NCBI RefSeq assembly: GCF_013415885.1 | Contig: NZ_CP058910.1 | Span: 1,178,001 to 1,242,000 of the forward strand | Source: Halosimplex rubrum | Lineage (GTDB): Archaea; Halobacteriota; Halobacteria; Halobacteriales; Haloarculaceae | Length of the DNA: 64,000 nucleotides | Reading direction: 5' to 3' | Shown: piece by piece, positions 45,276 through 54,349 of the stretch | How the letters are laid out: each line of letters begins with the position of its first letter | Numbering within the stretch: position 1 is the stretch's first letter | Made by a program: the position numbers and the translations under genes | Notes under the pieces: model-generated | Seen by the model: only the letters and a program-made list of their open reading frames with translations | What the model was told of the DNA's origin: nothing | The model's database searches: none

Positions 45276-46163
45276 ATGTCTAAACAAACCCCTCTGGTGA
45301 GTATCGTCATCCCTGTATATAATAGAGAAGATACAATAGTTCGTTGTATAGATAGTGCGCTGTCTCAAACTTATGACAACATTGAAATAATTGTAGTAGA
45401 TGATGCTTCCACAGATAGAACTGTAGAATGTATTCGTTCGACATACTCTGATGATCTCTACCTTATCGAGCATACTCGAAATAGAGGTGGTAGCGCTGCA
45501 AGAAACACAGGAATCGATGAAGCAAGTGGCGAATATATTGCTTTATTAGATTCGGACGATGCTTGGAGACCGGAAAAAGTAGAACACCAAGTCAAAATTC
45601 TATCGTCAAGGAGCGACAAATATGCGGGAATTTACTGTGGCACTGAATATGTTTCGCAGGATCCGTTCACAACCTTGATAAAAAATCTCGCAATAAGTCC
45701 TTCAACAGACAAGAGCTGTACCATCGAAGAGATATTGTCTCTCCAGACAACACTCGGTGGAGCATCAACCATATTAGTCCGCAGATCTGTAGTAAACAAA
45801 ATTAATGGATTCGATGAAGATTTCACGCGTCACCAAGATCTCGAGTTTTTGATTCGTTGTTTAAAAGAAGGCGAAATGATATATATGCATAAACCATACG
45901 TGATTAAATTCGAAACTAATTATCCGTCTGCAAATTCCGTATCTCAAGCTAAAGAGTTGTTTTTCCATAAATTTTCTGATGAAATATCAGTGCAAGAACA
46001 AAATGGCGTACCAATTTCAGAATACCATAATTTTGATTTAGCACGATGTCATATTAGAAACGGAGATCTGATCGAGGCTATCGAATTACTGAAGGAATCT
46101 AAGCCACCATCCACTACTGATGTACTATCTTTTGCAAAGGCAGTATTTGACCGCCTAAGTTGA
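45276..46163 (+). CDS. Glycosyltransferase family 2
   Basis: 295 residues. The GT-A domain starts at once with LVSIVIPVYNREDTIVRCID and VVDDASTDRT, then NRGGSAARNTGIDEASGEYIAL and the metal motif LLDSDDAWRPEK. The C-terminal part has HQDLEFLIRCLKEGEM, typical of EpsE/WcaA-like transferases. There is no membrane helix, so it is cytosolic. AT-rich like the DUF354 gene. It has its own promoter and ends 40 bases before a convergent gene. Confidence 0.9.
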   Translation: MSKQTPLVSIVIPVYNREDTIVRCIDSALSQTYDNIEIIVVDDASTDRTVECIRSTYSDDLYLIEHTRNRGGSAARNTGIDEASGEYIALLDSDDAWRPEKVEHQVKILSSRSDKYAGIYCGTEYVSQDPFTTLIKNLAISPSTDKSCTIEEILSLQTTLGGASTILVRRSVVNKINGFDEDFTRHQDLEFLIRCLKEGEMIYMHKPYVIKFETNYPSANSVSQAKELFFHKFSDEISVQEQNGVPISEYHNFDLARCHIRNGDLIEAIELLKESKPPSTTDVLSFAKAVFDRLS

Positions 46164-46202
46164 TATTTGATCGAAATTCATTGTTCGATCGAGAATCTCC
46201 GA

Positions 46203-47165
46203 CTATTGCCGATATCCAAGTGCTCTTAATTGATCTTCTACCCCACTCCGACTATCTTGCTTAGGCCCTTTATTTTCATTTTTCTCAGCCACTATTTTTC
46301 TTCGAGTAGAATGGGGGAGAATAAACCAGGGAACATGACGAATTCCTGGAAGATCAAGTCCCGCTGGATGGCCGTATCCACGAACCGGGAGTATGTTCTG
46401 TCTATTACCTATAAGGTTTCCATGATCCGCAGTCATGACAATTTTTCCAGTTAAATCATCTACAAGCTGTGAAACATCATCAAGGACGATTCTGAGATTT
46501 TCTCGGTACGCTTCTAAGACCTCATTACGGGAAATTGGGGTCACCCCAAACTGTAACTGTTTCCATATAGATAACGTAGCAAAACTCTCCCAATTGCTAT
46601 CCTTGGCATAACCTCGGTGGTCAATTTCTTGCCCCTGCGCACCTATAAATGGATAATGTGGTTGCATATAATGCCCGACAATACGTTTATTCGGATACTT
46701 GTCGTGAGCTTTCCGAACTGCCTCTGAGACTGTCTGTGGGTGAACTGTTTCTAAGTCTTCATCCCACTCTTCATATATGGGTATATGTTTATGGAATGAA
46801 TGTTCTGCAATTTTGGAACTAAATGGATTAGCGGAAACATAGACTATGTCCTCAAACTGGTTGTTGGCATAATTACGTTGGAAATAGGTCTTTGATGTAC
46901 TTGCTAGGGTTTTTCGCAATTCTAAATCACCCTCCATTAATATTTCCTCTTTAAATATGTCATAGCGACAGCCATCAAGGATGAATAATGTATCCCAATC
47001 AGCTTCAGGTATGGGGCGATCGGGTTCATTGCTGAACTTCTGGTTGACCTTTCCATTTATATTTGTACATACATGCTGAGAATACCCGATCGCGGCTGAT
47101 GGATTATGTAAAATTCTTTTAAAATGATTCGTTATTTTGGCCGTCATCGGATCACATATAGACAT
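46203..47165 (-). CDS. Sulfatase-like alkaline-phosphatase-superfamily protein, short form
   Basis: 320 residues. The first metal motif is DWDTLFILDGCRYDIF (near 57-72), followed by LASTSKTYFQRNY in place of the usual nucleophile motif. IVGHYMQPHYPFIG and KIVMTADHGNLIGNR give the second site, then YGHPAGLDLPGIRHVPWFIL. It ends in DQLRALGYRQ. It belongs to the same short subfamily as the gene at 54350, in which the nucleophile is not obvious by eye. No signal peptide. The gene is AT-rich and convergent with the GT2 gene; an IS6 remnant follows its start. Confidence 0.85.
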   Translation of the reverse strand: MSICDPMTAKITNHFKRILHNPSAAIGYSQHVCTNINGKVNQKFSNEPDRPIPEADWDTLFILDGCRYDIFKEEILMEGDLELRKTLASTSKTYFQRNYANNQFEDIVYVSANPFSSKIAEHSFHKHIPIYEEWDEDLETVHPQTVSEAVRKAHDKYPNKRIVGHYMQPHYPFIGAQGQEIDHRGYAKDSNWESFATLSIWKQLQFGVTPISRNEVLEAYRENLRIVLDDVSQLVDDLTGKIVMTADHGNLIGNRQNILPVRGYGHPAGLDLPGIRHVPWFILPHSTRRKIVAEKNENKGPKQDSRSGVEDQLRALGYRQ

Positions 47166-47199
47166 CTAGAGTATTGTAATTTATGATTCGTTGGCCGCT

Positions 47200-47640
47200 A
47201 TTTAGTTAGTCAATTTGAAAAAGAAGTGCTCTAAGAGAGTATCCGCGTCTCTCCAAGAATCCCCCGTGAAAGCTTAGCGGCAGAATGATGTTTAGGAGCG
47301 AGAGTAGGTACTCCGCATCATCTACAAGAAACAGCACGTCGTCAACTTGATAGCGGCAGTGTAAATCGCCCAGAAACCACTGTGTCGTTCGTTTCACCGT
47401 GGTGGGAAACAGCTCATGTAGAGAATTTCGTTTGTCTAAGGACGACAGCGCTGTACAGCCAGTGTTCTTGCCCATAGAGGCAGATCATCTTCTCGTTGAC
47501 CACAAGTTGATCCGCAGTCACTGTCGAGCTCGGCTGTAGATCCGCCATATGAACCCAGTTCTGGATTGTAATGTGACTGCGTTGGACTCCCAATTTCGAG
47601 ATTCTAACTTGCATTTTGTGTTCATCTGTCATCTAAATTA
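47200..47640 (-). pseudogene. IS6-family transposase remnant
   Basis: Reverse-strand pieces in two frames. LGVQRSHITIQNWVHMADLQ and LYGQEHWLYSAV come first, then LFPTTVKRTTQWFLGDLH and VDDVLFLVDDAEYLL. Together they cover the middle of a transposase like that at 5626-6260. A partial end (TATTTAGTTAG) is at about 47201-47211. Start and C-terminus are lost. Confidence 0.7.
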
Positions 47641-47869
47641 TGGCGGGTGCCTACTTGAATCGCCCACTCGGGAGTTTGCTCACCTCCACAACCGCAAGTC
47701 TATCCACACGATAAAGCCGTTGAGACGTCCGGAATAGGGCATAGACGCTTCGAGATCGAACGCTTCATCCTCTAACTCAACGCGGTACTACACCACGCCC
47801 TATATTACCTATATTTGGAATTTGCTTTTCGATCGGCGCGGTGTTCAGATAAGGTTTGAAAGGTGAGCG

Positions 47870-47905
47870 TAGCGTTTTCTGGGTGATTCATGCCCGAAAA
47901 CGCTA
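47870..47905. repeat. Perfect 10-base inverted repeat at the nested IS junction
   Basis: TAGCGTTTTC (47870-47879) and GAAAACGCTA (47896-47905) can form a stem with a 16-base loop that spans the transposase start of the IS6 copy. It lies next to the edge of the IS630 remnant. Confidence 0.6.
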
Positions 47906-47924
47906 TGATCGTTTGAAGTAATTG

Positions 47925-48600
47925 CCCACTTCTGGAATTGAAAGTTGGCCGAGAGCGGGATCGATCGCGATAGTCATTGCTCAAGCGAGTCAAAGAACCG
48001 GTTGCTGAGAGCGTCTTGGAGTTGCCGCCAGCACTCCTTGACAGGGTTGAGTTCCGGCGAATACGACAGTAACGTGACGAAACCGAGGTCGTCACGGGCC
48101 GCCAGGTCCGTGACGGCCGACGCCTGGAAATACGGCGCACCATCCAGCACGACGATCAAGTTTTTTCGAATTTTTTCATAACACAGGAATGAAATGTTTC
48201 GCGTGATCGGCGGTAACATACTCGGTGGATCGTGAGAAAAAGTGTTCACCGTCTTCGGTGATCGCGCCGAGCAGACACGTCCAGTCGCGTTGTCCGGACA
48301 GTTCGACGCTCGGTCGCGTGCCGCGCGGAAACCACGCGGCACGCGGCTCGACCTGAACAGATCTCTTCGTCTGATCGATACAGACTATTTTGGCGTCCCT
48401 CTCCGCTCGCTTTTTTGATCTCGTCATGGAACGCTTCTTGCTCGAATTGTTCGGATCTGGCGGCTGTACGGCGGGTTGTTAATAGCTTAATCTAGCTTCT
48501 TTCAACAACCGCCGGCAACTCGGCCCGTCGAAGCGATCGTCCGGGTCGAGCTGACAACGTCCACTCAGACCTGATCGGGAGACAGGATCTCAATGGCCCG
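47925..48600 (-). pseudogene. IS630-family transposase remnant
   Basis: Reverse-strand blocks in order are DGPSCRRLLKEARLSY (about 48530-48480), KKRAERDAKIVCIDQTKRSV and VEPRAAWFPRGTRPSVELSG (48415-48300), RDWTCLLGAITEDGEHFFSR, a frameshift, then VVLDGAPYFQASAVTDLAA and LSYSPELNPVKECWRQLQ, and the end LGQLSIPEVGNYF (about 47965-47925). The DDE signature parts are present but in at least three frames. Confidence 0.82.
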
Positions 48601-48802
48601 TAATTCGGCGTCTAAACAAGATCATAAACATGGAAATCGGAACGCTGTTGAACGTGTCTTCAGAGAAGTAAAGCGACGAACTATCTGTTTCTCAAACTGT
48701 TTCAGCAACGCCGAAGCGGAAACAGCCAATGATTCGCTCAGATCGTTCAGTTTCGCATGGAATCAGCTTATCTGAACACTACCTCAATCGGTATCTTTAG
48801 GC

Positions 48803-48810
48803 GTTTAAAT
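48803..48810 (+). promoter_or_regulatory. TATA box of the large membrane protein gene
   Basis: GTTTAAAT stands 27 bases before the ATG at 48831, the expected spacing for a leaderless archaeal transcript. Confidence 0.5.
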
Positions 48811-48830
48811 CTACCACTTTATAGCGACAC

Positions 48831-50759
48831 ATGCCCCACGATCCTCTTCGGACCCTCTTACCATCGATACTCCCAGTAGATCTGGAGAATTTCCTCTTCA
48901 ATCACCTCCCCGGCCTTTTCTTTCTTGGCGTAATACTCGGATCTTTAACGGGCTTATTGATTGGTGGTGTGGAGTTGGCTTTGGCAGGGCTGTTGATTAC
49001 AGGTATCCCATTTCTTGTGGCTAGCTTCTATCTGATGCTTCGGAACGATGTGAGTACCTACCCTATAATAAGAAATGTACCTAAATCAGTAACAAGCATA
49101 CGAACGTTTTCGATAGCATATCTGGTTGGGATTAGCTATTTAGCAATTGTCCCAGATCGAGGCTACGAATTCTTCATCCTTCTGACTGGAATGTTCTTAT
49201 TAGCATTTCTATCGACGTTTCAGCACTATCCAGAACGAGGAATTGGATATGCTATTGCGACACTTTTGATTTCTACCTACAGCGTCACTCTTCGAGAACC
49301 ACTATTCATCGGCGGGACTGATATCTTACCTCACCTTAGTTACACATTACATATAGTTAACACAGGAACCGTTATTCCTGACTGGGTTAGTAACTATGCT
49401 AATTTTCCATTATATCATATCTTTGGTGCTATCTTCATCCAAATTTCGGGAAGACTACCAGAGAAGTCATATTTCATCATCATCGGTGCGGTAGTCGCTA
49501 CCACGCCCTTGCTAATCTATGGGATTTCTTCACGCATTACCAAAAATAGGCGCCTATCGTGTCAGGTATCCATTGTTTATGCTACCCTTCCGACTGTGGT
49601 GTATGCGGGCCTATATAGTATCACGAGGACGTTTGCGTTCATTGGATTCTTACTTCTTCTCTGGATTTTTCTGGTGGAAAATAGGTATCAAAATTGGGCT
49701 TGGTCTATCCTATTAGGCGTTTCAGTACTTTTCACGCTCTTAGTTCATCAAGTGTCATACTTGCAGATACTCTTTGTGTTAGTACTCTTGTGGGGTGTGT
49801 CCAAGGCTATGACGAGCGGGCGACCGCTCATCACAGTATTCGAGATCCTTTTTTTTGTAACGCCATTTTGCGCATATTGGATCTACAACGCCGAAGGGCT
49901 TATCGGTCGACTCATTGTTAGACAGGTCCTTGGAACGAGTGCCACTCCAACTTCTGGTGGCATTGACACTTCTTTGCCTATATTCCACATTTTTGAATAC
50001 CTAAACACCTATCTATTGGGCTTATTCCTACTTGTCGGGATCGTCATCAGTTTCCGGTCCAACAACGAGAGAATTCGGATAGTCGCTCTGTTCACATTGA
50101 TTTGCACGCCGTTTATAATGTATAGTCCTATTCATGTCATTAACCGACTCAGTGCCTTTAGGTTAGACCGCCTTATTTTGCTCCTAAGTCTGTTCACTGC
50201 CCTTTTTGTCACTCTGGGAATGAAGGACATAATCGACCAACTATCGGGAATAAAATATAATTATTCCATGTATTTTATTGTGGTTTTGTTCAGTATATTT
50301 GCTTTTACTAGCCTACTTGGTGGGATTTATCAAGACACTGCAGCAGACTCTAACAAGATCGGCTGGCAAGGCCCTACAGAACATTTAGAGGCGGAAGAAC
50401 AAGCCGCTCTGGAACATACACTATTGATCCCGTCAGGCCGTCAGATTCGAACAGATGGCATCTCATATAAGTACCTGACATCTAGACTGCCAATGGGTGA
50501 ATTCACCGAGAGGCAACAAACACTATACGATATTAAGACAATACGAAATCCAAATGACGTTATGGGAGAATATCTTATCCGACATGAAGCACGAGAAAAA
50601 CGTGGAGAACTTGTTTTAGGATATTATGGCGGCGACTACATCTATGAGGGGACACTGAATATTGGAGAGCATGACCGGGTTTATACTTCAGGCGACTCAG
50701 CTATATTGCACCGTGTGAACGCTTCCTCTATGGGAAAACCAGCTAGTACTACTCAATGA
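48831..50759 (+). CDS. Large polytopic membrane protein, Wzy- or GT-C-like
   Basis: 642 residues with about 13-14 membrane helices in the first 510 (for example LFFLGVILGSLTGLLIGGVE, GILLTGMF-type stretches) and a soluble C-terminal domain of about 120 residues (HLEAEEQAALEHTLLIPSG, MGEYLIRHEAREKRGE, VYTSGDSAILHRV). The text HLSYTLHIVNTGTVIPDW and the long periplasm-facing loop suggest a glycan polymerase or lipid-linked glycosyltransferase; no GT-C catalytic motif is certain. The gene is AT-rich. It stands alone between IS debris, behind its own promoter. Confidence 0.8.
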   Translation: MPHDPLRTLLPSILPVDLENFLFNHLPGLFFLGVILGSLTGLLIGGVELALAGLLITGIPFLVASFYLMLRNDVSTYPIIRNVPKSVTSIRTFSIAYLVGISYLAIVPDRGYEFFILLTGMFLLAFLSTFQHYPERGIGYAIATLLISTYSVTLREPLFIGGTDILPHLSYTLHIVNTGTVIPDWVSNYANFPLYHIFGAIFIQISGRLPEKSYFIIIGAVVATTPLLIYGISSRITKNRRLSCQVSIVYATLPTVVYAGLYSITRTFAFIGFLLLLWIFLVENRYQNWAWSILLGVSVLFTLLVHQVSYLQILFVLVLLWGVSKAMTSGRPLITVFEILFFVTPFCAYWIYNAEGLIGRLIVRQVLGTSATPTSGGIDTSLPIFHIFEYLNTYLLGLFLLVGIVISFRSNNERIRIVALFTLICTPFIMYSPIHVINRLSAFRLDRLILLLSLFTALFVTLGMKDIIDQLSGIKYNYSMYFIVVLFSIFAFTSLLGGIYQDTAADSNKIGWQGPTEHLEAEEQAALEHTLLIPSGRQIRTDGISYKYLTSRLPMGEFTERQQTLYDIKTIRNPNDVMGEYLIRHEAREKRGELVLGYYGGDYIYEGTLNIGEHDRVYTSGDSAILHRVNASSMGKPASTTQ

Positions 50760-50769
50760 GTTCCCGAAA

Positions 50770-50870
50770 CGCTAGTGGGTAAGCGATTGCTGATAGCGTT
50801 ATAGAGCGACTTCGAGATTGATTTTGAGTGTCTCAACGCCAAGTTTACGACGGCGTATTGGCGAAGGAGG
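50770..50870 (-). mobile_element. IS1595-type 3' end fragment
   Basis: The end CGCTAGTGGGTAAGCGATTG and the following text match the reverse complement of the right end of the element at 7782-8786. Read on the reverse strand it codes for RRRKLGVETLKINLEVAL and a stop, the C-terminus of the same transposase. Confidence 0.75.
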
Positions 50871-50885
50871 ATACATAATTAAAGA

Positions 50886-51490
50886 CGGTGTGCCAGCGCG
50901 CCTAGCGCTCGCAGGAAGCGCTGGGTGCGCCTTGGCTACAGTTAGAAGGGCCGGACGAGCTCAACGAATTGTACGTTAGAGCCGGTCTGAAAGGCCGCGA
51001 GCGAGATCAACCATCGGGCCTCATAGCCTGTTCACACGCAGGCGTGGGACGTATGCTGAAGACAAGCCACCGATGTTCTCGTTCTGGTTGACCGAGGAAC
51101 GGGTGATCACTACCTCGTGCCAGCGAAATCCGCCGGGGAAGATCGTGCGTCACTTGCTTGCCGACCACGACGAGGGGTCGCTAACCGTCTATACGGACGT
51201 ATTTCGAGCCTATGATCCGCCAGAAGCGGATGAAACGTTCGACTGTGAGTACGTTGTTCACGATGATGGTGAATATGCGGATAGAGACGTTCACGTCAGC
51301 ACCTGCGAGAGATACACATCCTGGCGCGACGGTGGTTCTTGCCCCATCGCGGTGTCTCGAAAACCAAGCTGACGCCGTATCTCAGAGCCTTCGAACTCCG
51401 GCGTGAACTCTACAGAAAACTAGGTGATGAAGCACTCAAATATTCTCTTGACGCCGCGCTCTGAAATCAACAACGTGCTTCACAAGAGCG
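50886..51490 (+). pseudogene. IS1595-family (ISH4-like) transposase, 5'-truncated
   Basis: The plus strand resumes in the helix-turn-helix region and reads, with several shifts, the segments LNELYVRAGLKGRERDQ, KDKPPMFS-type text, VLVDRGTGDHYLVPAKSA, YTDVFRAYDPPEADE and EYVVHDDGEYADRDVHVSTCE. It ends LGDEALKYSLDAAL and a stop, followed by the element end AAGCACAAGAGCG-like text to 51490. It abuts an inverted fragment of a related copy. Confidence 0.75.
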
Positions 51491-51566
51491 AATTGCCATT
51501 GAGCGTGAGGTACGATATGTTTCGGATCTCAATATCCTGAATTCTGTCCCCTTCGGTAGAGGTGTT

Positions 51567-52495
51567 CTTCAATGTCACGGAGACCGAGACACTAGCTTGT
51601 TTGAACATCTCTCCTTCGAGTTGCTCGAAGAGTTTGACGTGTTCTCCCCGGCAAAGATGGGGCGAACACGAGAGCACGAACCACTAGAGGTGATACGTGG
51701 GTTCCTCTATTGCTACTACCACGACATCTACGGCGTTTGTCCGGTTGAGTGAAAGCATCGGAACACGATTATCTGGCTGAGCTGTGGGTTCGATCGACCG
51801 CCATCCAGAGACGAGGTCGATCGCTTTCTCACTGACCTCAAACACGCCGTTGACGATGTCTTCGATCGACTCGTCGAGCAGGCTGCCCACCGCGGCCTGC
51901 TCGACTTGACTTACTGCATTGATTCAACCGACGTGAGAGCGATGCCCACCGATCAAGGCGCCTCGAAGTGCTACCCAACCGCCGATTGGTATACTACGGA
52001 TACGGTTACACGATTTCCCGACCGGATCAAAGATCGATTGTAGCCGAGTTCACCGAGAGCAAACAAGCGCCAGGGGAGACAATGATGTGCGTCACACGTA
52101 ACGCGCTCGCTGCCGCTCAGCCGATATGGATGGCTTACGACATGCCCGACTGGCAGACCCCTGCGGCTAGTAGGGTGATCGTGCCAGTCGCCCCGTACAA
52201 CGCGCGAAATACCAACGATCCAAAAGACGTCTACTAATGTGACAATTCTCCCATCACCGATCACAGCGAAGGCGTTCAGCTGAAGCAATCGACCTTAGAC
52301 GAGACGTACAACCGCCGGACCGGTGTCAAACGAACCAACGAATCAGTCAAGAACTGCAGCCTCGAGCGAACGCACGCCTGAGGCTGCGTCCACACGTGAG
52401 CACAGGTGTTTCTCTCCCTGTGTCTTCGTCTTGTCGTCGTAATCATCAACTACAAACGCAGAGACAATCCGGGAAGTACGGTCATCACGGTGTGA
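51567..52495 (+). pseudogene. DDE transposase remnant, family uncertain (IS5/IS1182-like)
   Basis: A plus-strand frame reads SLFEHLSFELLEEFDVFSPA, RGFLYCYYHDIYGVCPVE, an in-frame TGA, then TIIWLSCGFDRPPSRDEVD, EQAAHRGLLDLTYCIDSTDV and, after frameshifts, VAEFTESKQAPGETMM, VPVAPYNARNTNDP and ITDHSEGVQLKQSTLDETYN. It ends RARG-like text, CLRLVVVIINYKRRDNPGST and a stop at 52493-52495. The blocks are coherent and in the right order, so this is one whole but dead transposase of about 300 residues. Confidence 0.68.
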
Positions 52496-52564
52496 GAAGA
52501 GGTTCTATGGCACCCTCAACTACTGTTATGGTCACAAATACAATATGGAATAATGGGGAAATGA

Positions 52565-54082
52565 TTATACAGAGCGATTTATGATATAGTCATTCAAAAT
52601 TTTGCTAAAGAATTCTTTATCTGATTGTTCGATACCAAGTACATATAGTGTACTCAGGAACACTATTCCTCCCCCAGTTGAACCAAGAATTAATAGCACA
52701 TAACCTTCCAAAATAAACGAGAAAGTAATTAGAGTGCATACGGTTGTGAAGCCAGCAATAATCGGCTTTAAAAATGACCAAGAATATGGCATCAAGCGCT
52801 CAGTATACCAGACCTGACCGATTCGTACTAAGTTGATTATTGAAAGAACACTTGCTGTGGCGAGAGCCGCACCGGCAATTCCATATCTTTGGATTAGAAC
52901 GTAATTCAATATTGCATTTAAGATGCCGAGTATCCACTGGTTGAGTAAATTCAGATACTGGTGATCAGTCATCATTAATAGGAATCCACTGGGTCCGATT
53001 AGACAATTTGTTAATTGCCCGATTGTTAAGATAGAAAGAACAAGCGCTCCTTTGGTGAACTTTGGTCCAAATATCAATAGTATTTCTTGTCCATAGACTA
53101 TTGCCACAAGCGCAGGCAGAATCGAAAGGGTAAATGTCCACCGGGTAACTCTTTCGTAAAGGGAACCTAATTCCTCCAGATCTCCATTGGAATATAGTCT
53201 TGATGCGATCGGAGGAAACAATTGGTTGAACCCGGAAAGTGGTAAGGATAGAAACATAGCAAGTAGCGTACTAATCCGGTAGATACCAACGGAAGAATTT
53301 GTGAGGAAAATACCAACCATCAGAATATCAATACGAGTATACAGCAGTGATCCTATATCCTTAAACGTTAATGGGATGCTGTAACCGAAAAATTCATCAT
53401 AATTCTTGTGGGTCTGTTGCAGATCAAACGAGGGACGGAGGTCTGTTGAATGGATGATCATAATAATCCCTATGAAGAAGGTGAACACGCCAACAAGTAA
53501 TAGAGTTGTAACAACACCAAGTAGGGAATATCCAACTGCCAGAACAATTCCAGTGAATACAACTTTTGATAATGGGGAGAGTATGTCAATCAGAACTATT
53601 TTGTATTTAATCTTTTCGACACTTCTGAATACCTCACCAGTAAGTCGAATTAGCGTATAGAATGGAAGTGCAAAAGCGAAGATCCGCAGTGCTTGAACTA
53701 GTAACGGGGACTCTAATGTTTGTGATGATATGGTTGGTGCTGCTACATAAAAAACCACCCCAATTACTGAACTGCCGGTAACTGCAGTGAATAAAGCAAG
53801 ACTGAAAAAGTTATTACGCTTTGCGAGATCATCACTATAATCTGGAATAAAACGAAGCAAGGATTTTCCAGTTCCTAACCTACCTAGGACTATTGCTAGT
53901 GATGTCAGTGTCCATGCATAGGTGTAGATACCAAATAATGTAGCACCGAGACCACGAGTGAGAATTAGATTAAATAGTGCCGTTAACCCATTTTTCAAAA
54001 TTCGACCAATAAAAAACAGAGTTGCCCCTTGAGTTAGTGCCAATAATGATGATGAATAACTGTCCTCACTACTGTCAGGCAT
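52565..54082 (-). CDS. Oligosaccharide flippase family protein, second copy
   Basis: 505 residues with 12-14 membrane helices of the Wzx/RfbX superfamily. Near the N-terminus are GATLFFIGRILKNGLTALFN and LTRGLGATLFGIYTYAWTLT, later LTGEVFRSVEKIKYKIVLID and SVGIYRISTLLAMFLSLPLS. It is AT-rich and only distantly similar in text to the flippase at 913-2337, so it probably carries a different glycan. It is divergent in position from the large membrane protein at 48831 with IS debris between. Confidence 0.9.
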   Translation of the reverse strand: MPDSSEDSYSSSLLALTQGATLFFIGRILKNGLTALFNLILTRGLGATLFGIYTYAWTLTSLAIVLGRLGTGKSLLRFIPDYSDDLAKRNNFFSLALFTAVTGSSVIGVVFYVAAPTISSQTLESPLLVQALRIFAFALPFYTLIRLTGEVFRSVEKIKYKIVLIDILSPLSKVVFTGIVLAVGYSLLGVVTTLLLVGVFTFFIGIIMIIHSTDLRPSFDLQQTHKNYDEFFGYSIPLTFKDIGSLLYTRIDILMVGIFLTNSSVGIYRISTLLAMFLSLPLSGFNQLFPPIASRLYSNGDLEELGSLYERVTRWTFTLSILPALVAIVYGQEILLIFGPKFTKGALVLSILTIGQLTNCLIGPSGFLLMMTDHQYLNLLNQWILGILNAILNYVLIQRYGIAGAALATASVLSIINLVRIGQVWYTERLMPYSWSFLKPIIAGFTTVCTLITFSFILEGYVLLILGSTGGGIVFLSTLYVLGIEQSDKEFFSKILNDYIINRSV

Positions 54083-54102
54083 TCATCTTGACTAGCTTAC
54101 CC

Positions 54103-54112
54103 CTATATTATT
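54103..54112 (-). promoter_or_regulatory. TATA box of the second flippase gene
   Basis: On the reverse strand, TAATAATATA lies about 25 bases before the ATG at 54082, which fits a leaderless transcript. Confidence 0.45.
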
Positions 54113-54230
54113 AGTTTTCGCTTCTAAAAGGGATCAGCGCCGATTTTCGGGTTTTCTAAATGCCAAATCAGCACCCGGAATAACCGCGGGAGGTAGAAGC
54201 TAAACGATCTCTGCTGATCCCAAGAAAACC

Positions 54231-54299
54231 AGGTAACGAAGTGCTCAAATATGCTCTTGATGCCGCGCTCTGAAATCAACAACGTGCTTCACAAGAGCG
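54231..54299 (+). mobile_element. Solo 3' end of an IS1595-type element
   Basis: Bases 54231-54299 repeat the last 70 or so bases of the element ending at 51490 with few differences (GAAGTGCTCAAATATGCTC, stop, then CAACAACGTGCTTCACAAG and AGCG). Nothing else of the element remains. A third trace of the same family is the end at 3843. Confidence 0.75.
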
Positions 54300-54349
54300 T
54301 ATTAAATTATCAGCCGTACAAATGAACAGATGGACTTACCGGAAAGGTG

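Larger units (their letters stand above)
47838..48786 (+). mobile_element. IS6-family element split by an inserted IS630 element
   Basis: Left end GTGTTCAGATAA (47841-47852) and right end TTATCTGAACACTACC (48771-48786) are inverted. After the left end the text follows that of the intact-size IS6 copy at 5618-6311 up to a transposase start MPENAMIV (about 47890). The C-terminal part HGNRNAVERVFREVKRRTICF to the stop is at 48626-48776. The IS630 remnant lies between, in opposite orientation. The IS6 copy was therefore cut by the IS630 insertion. Confidence 0.7.
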
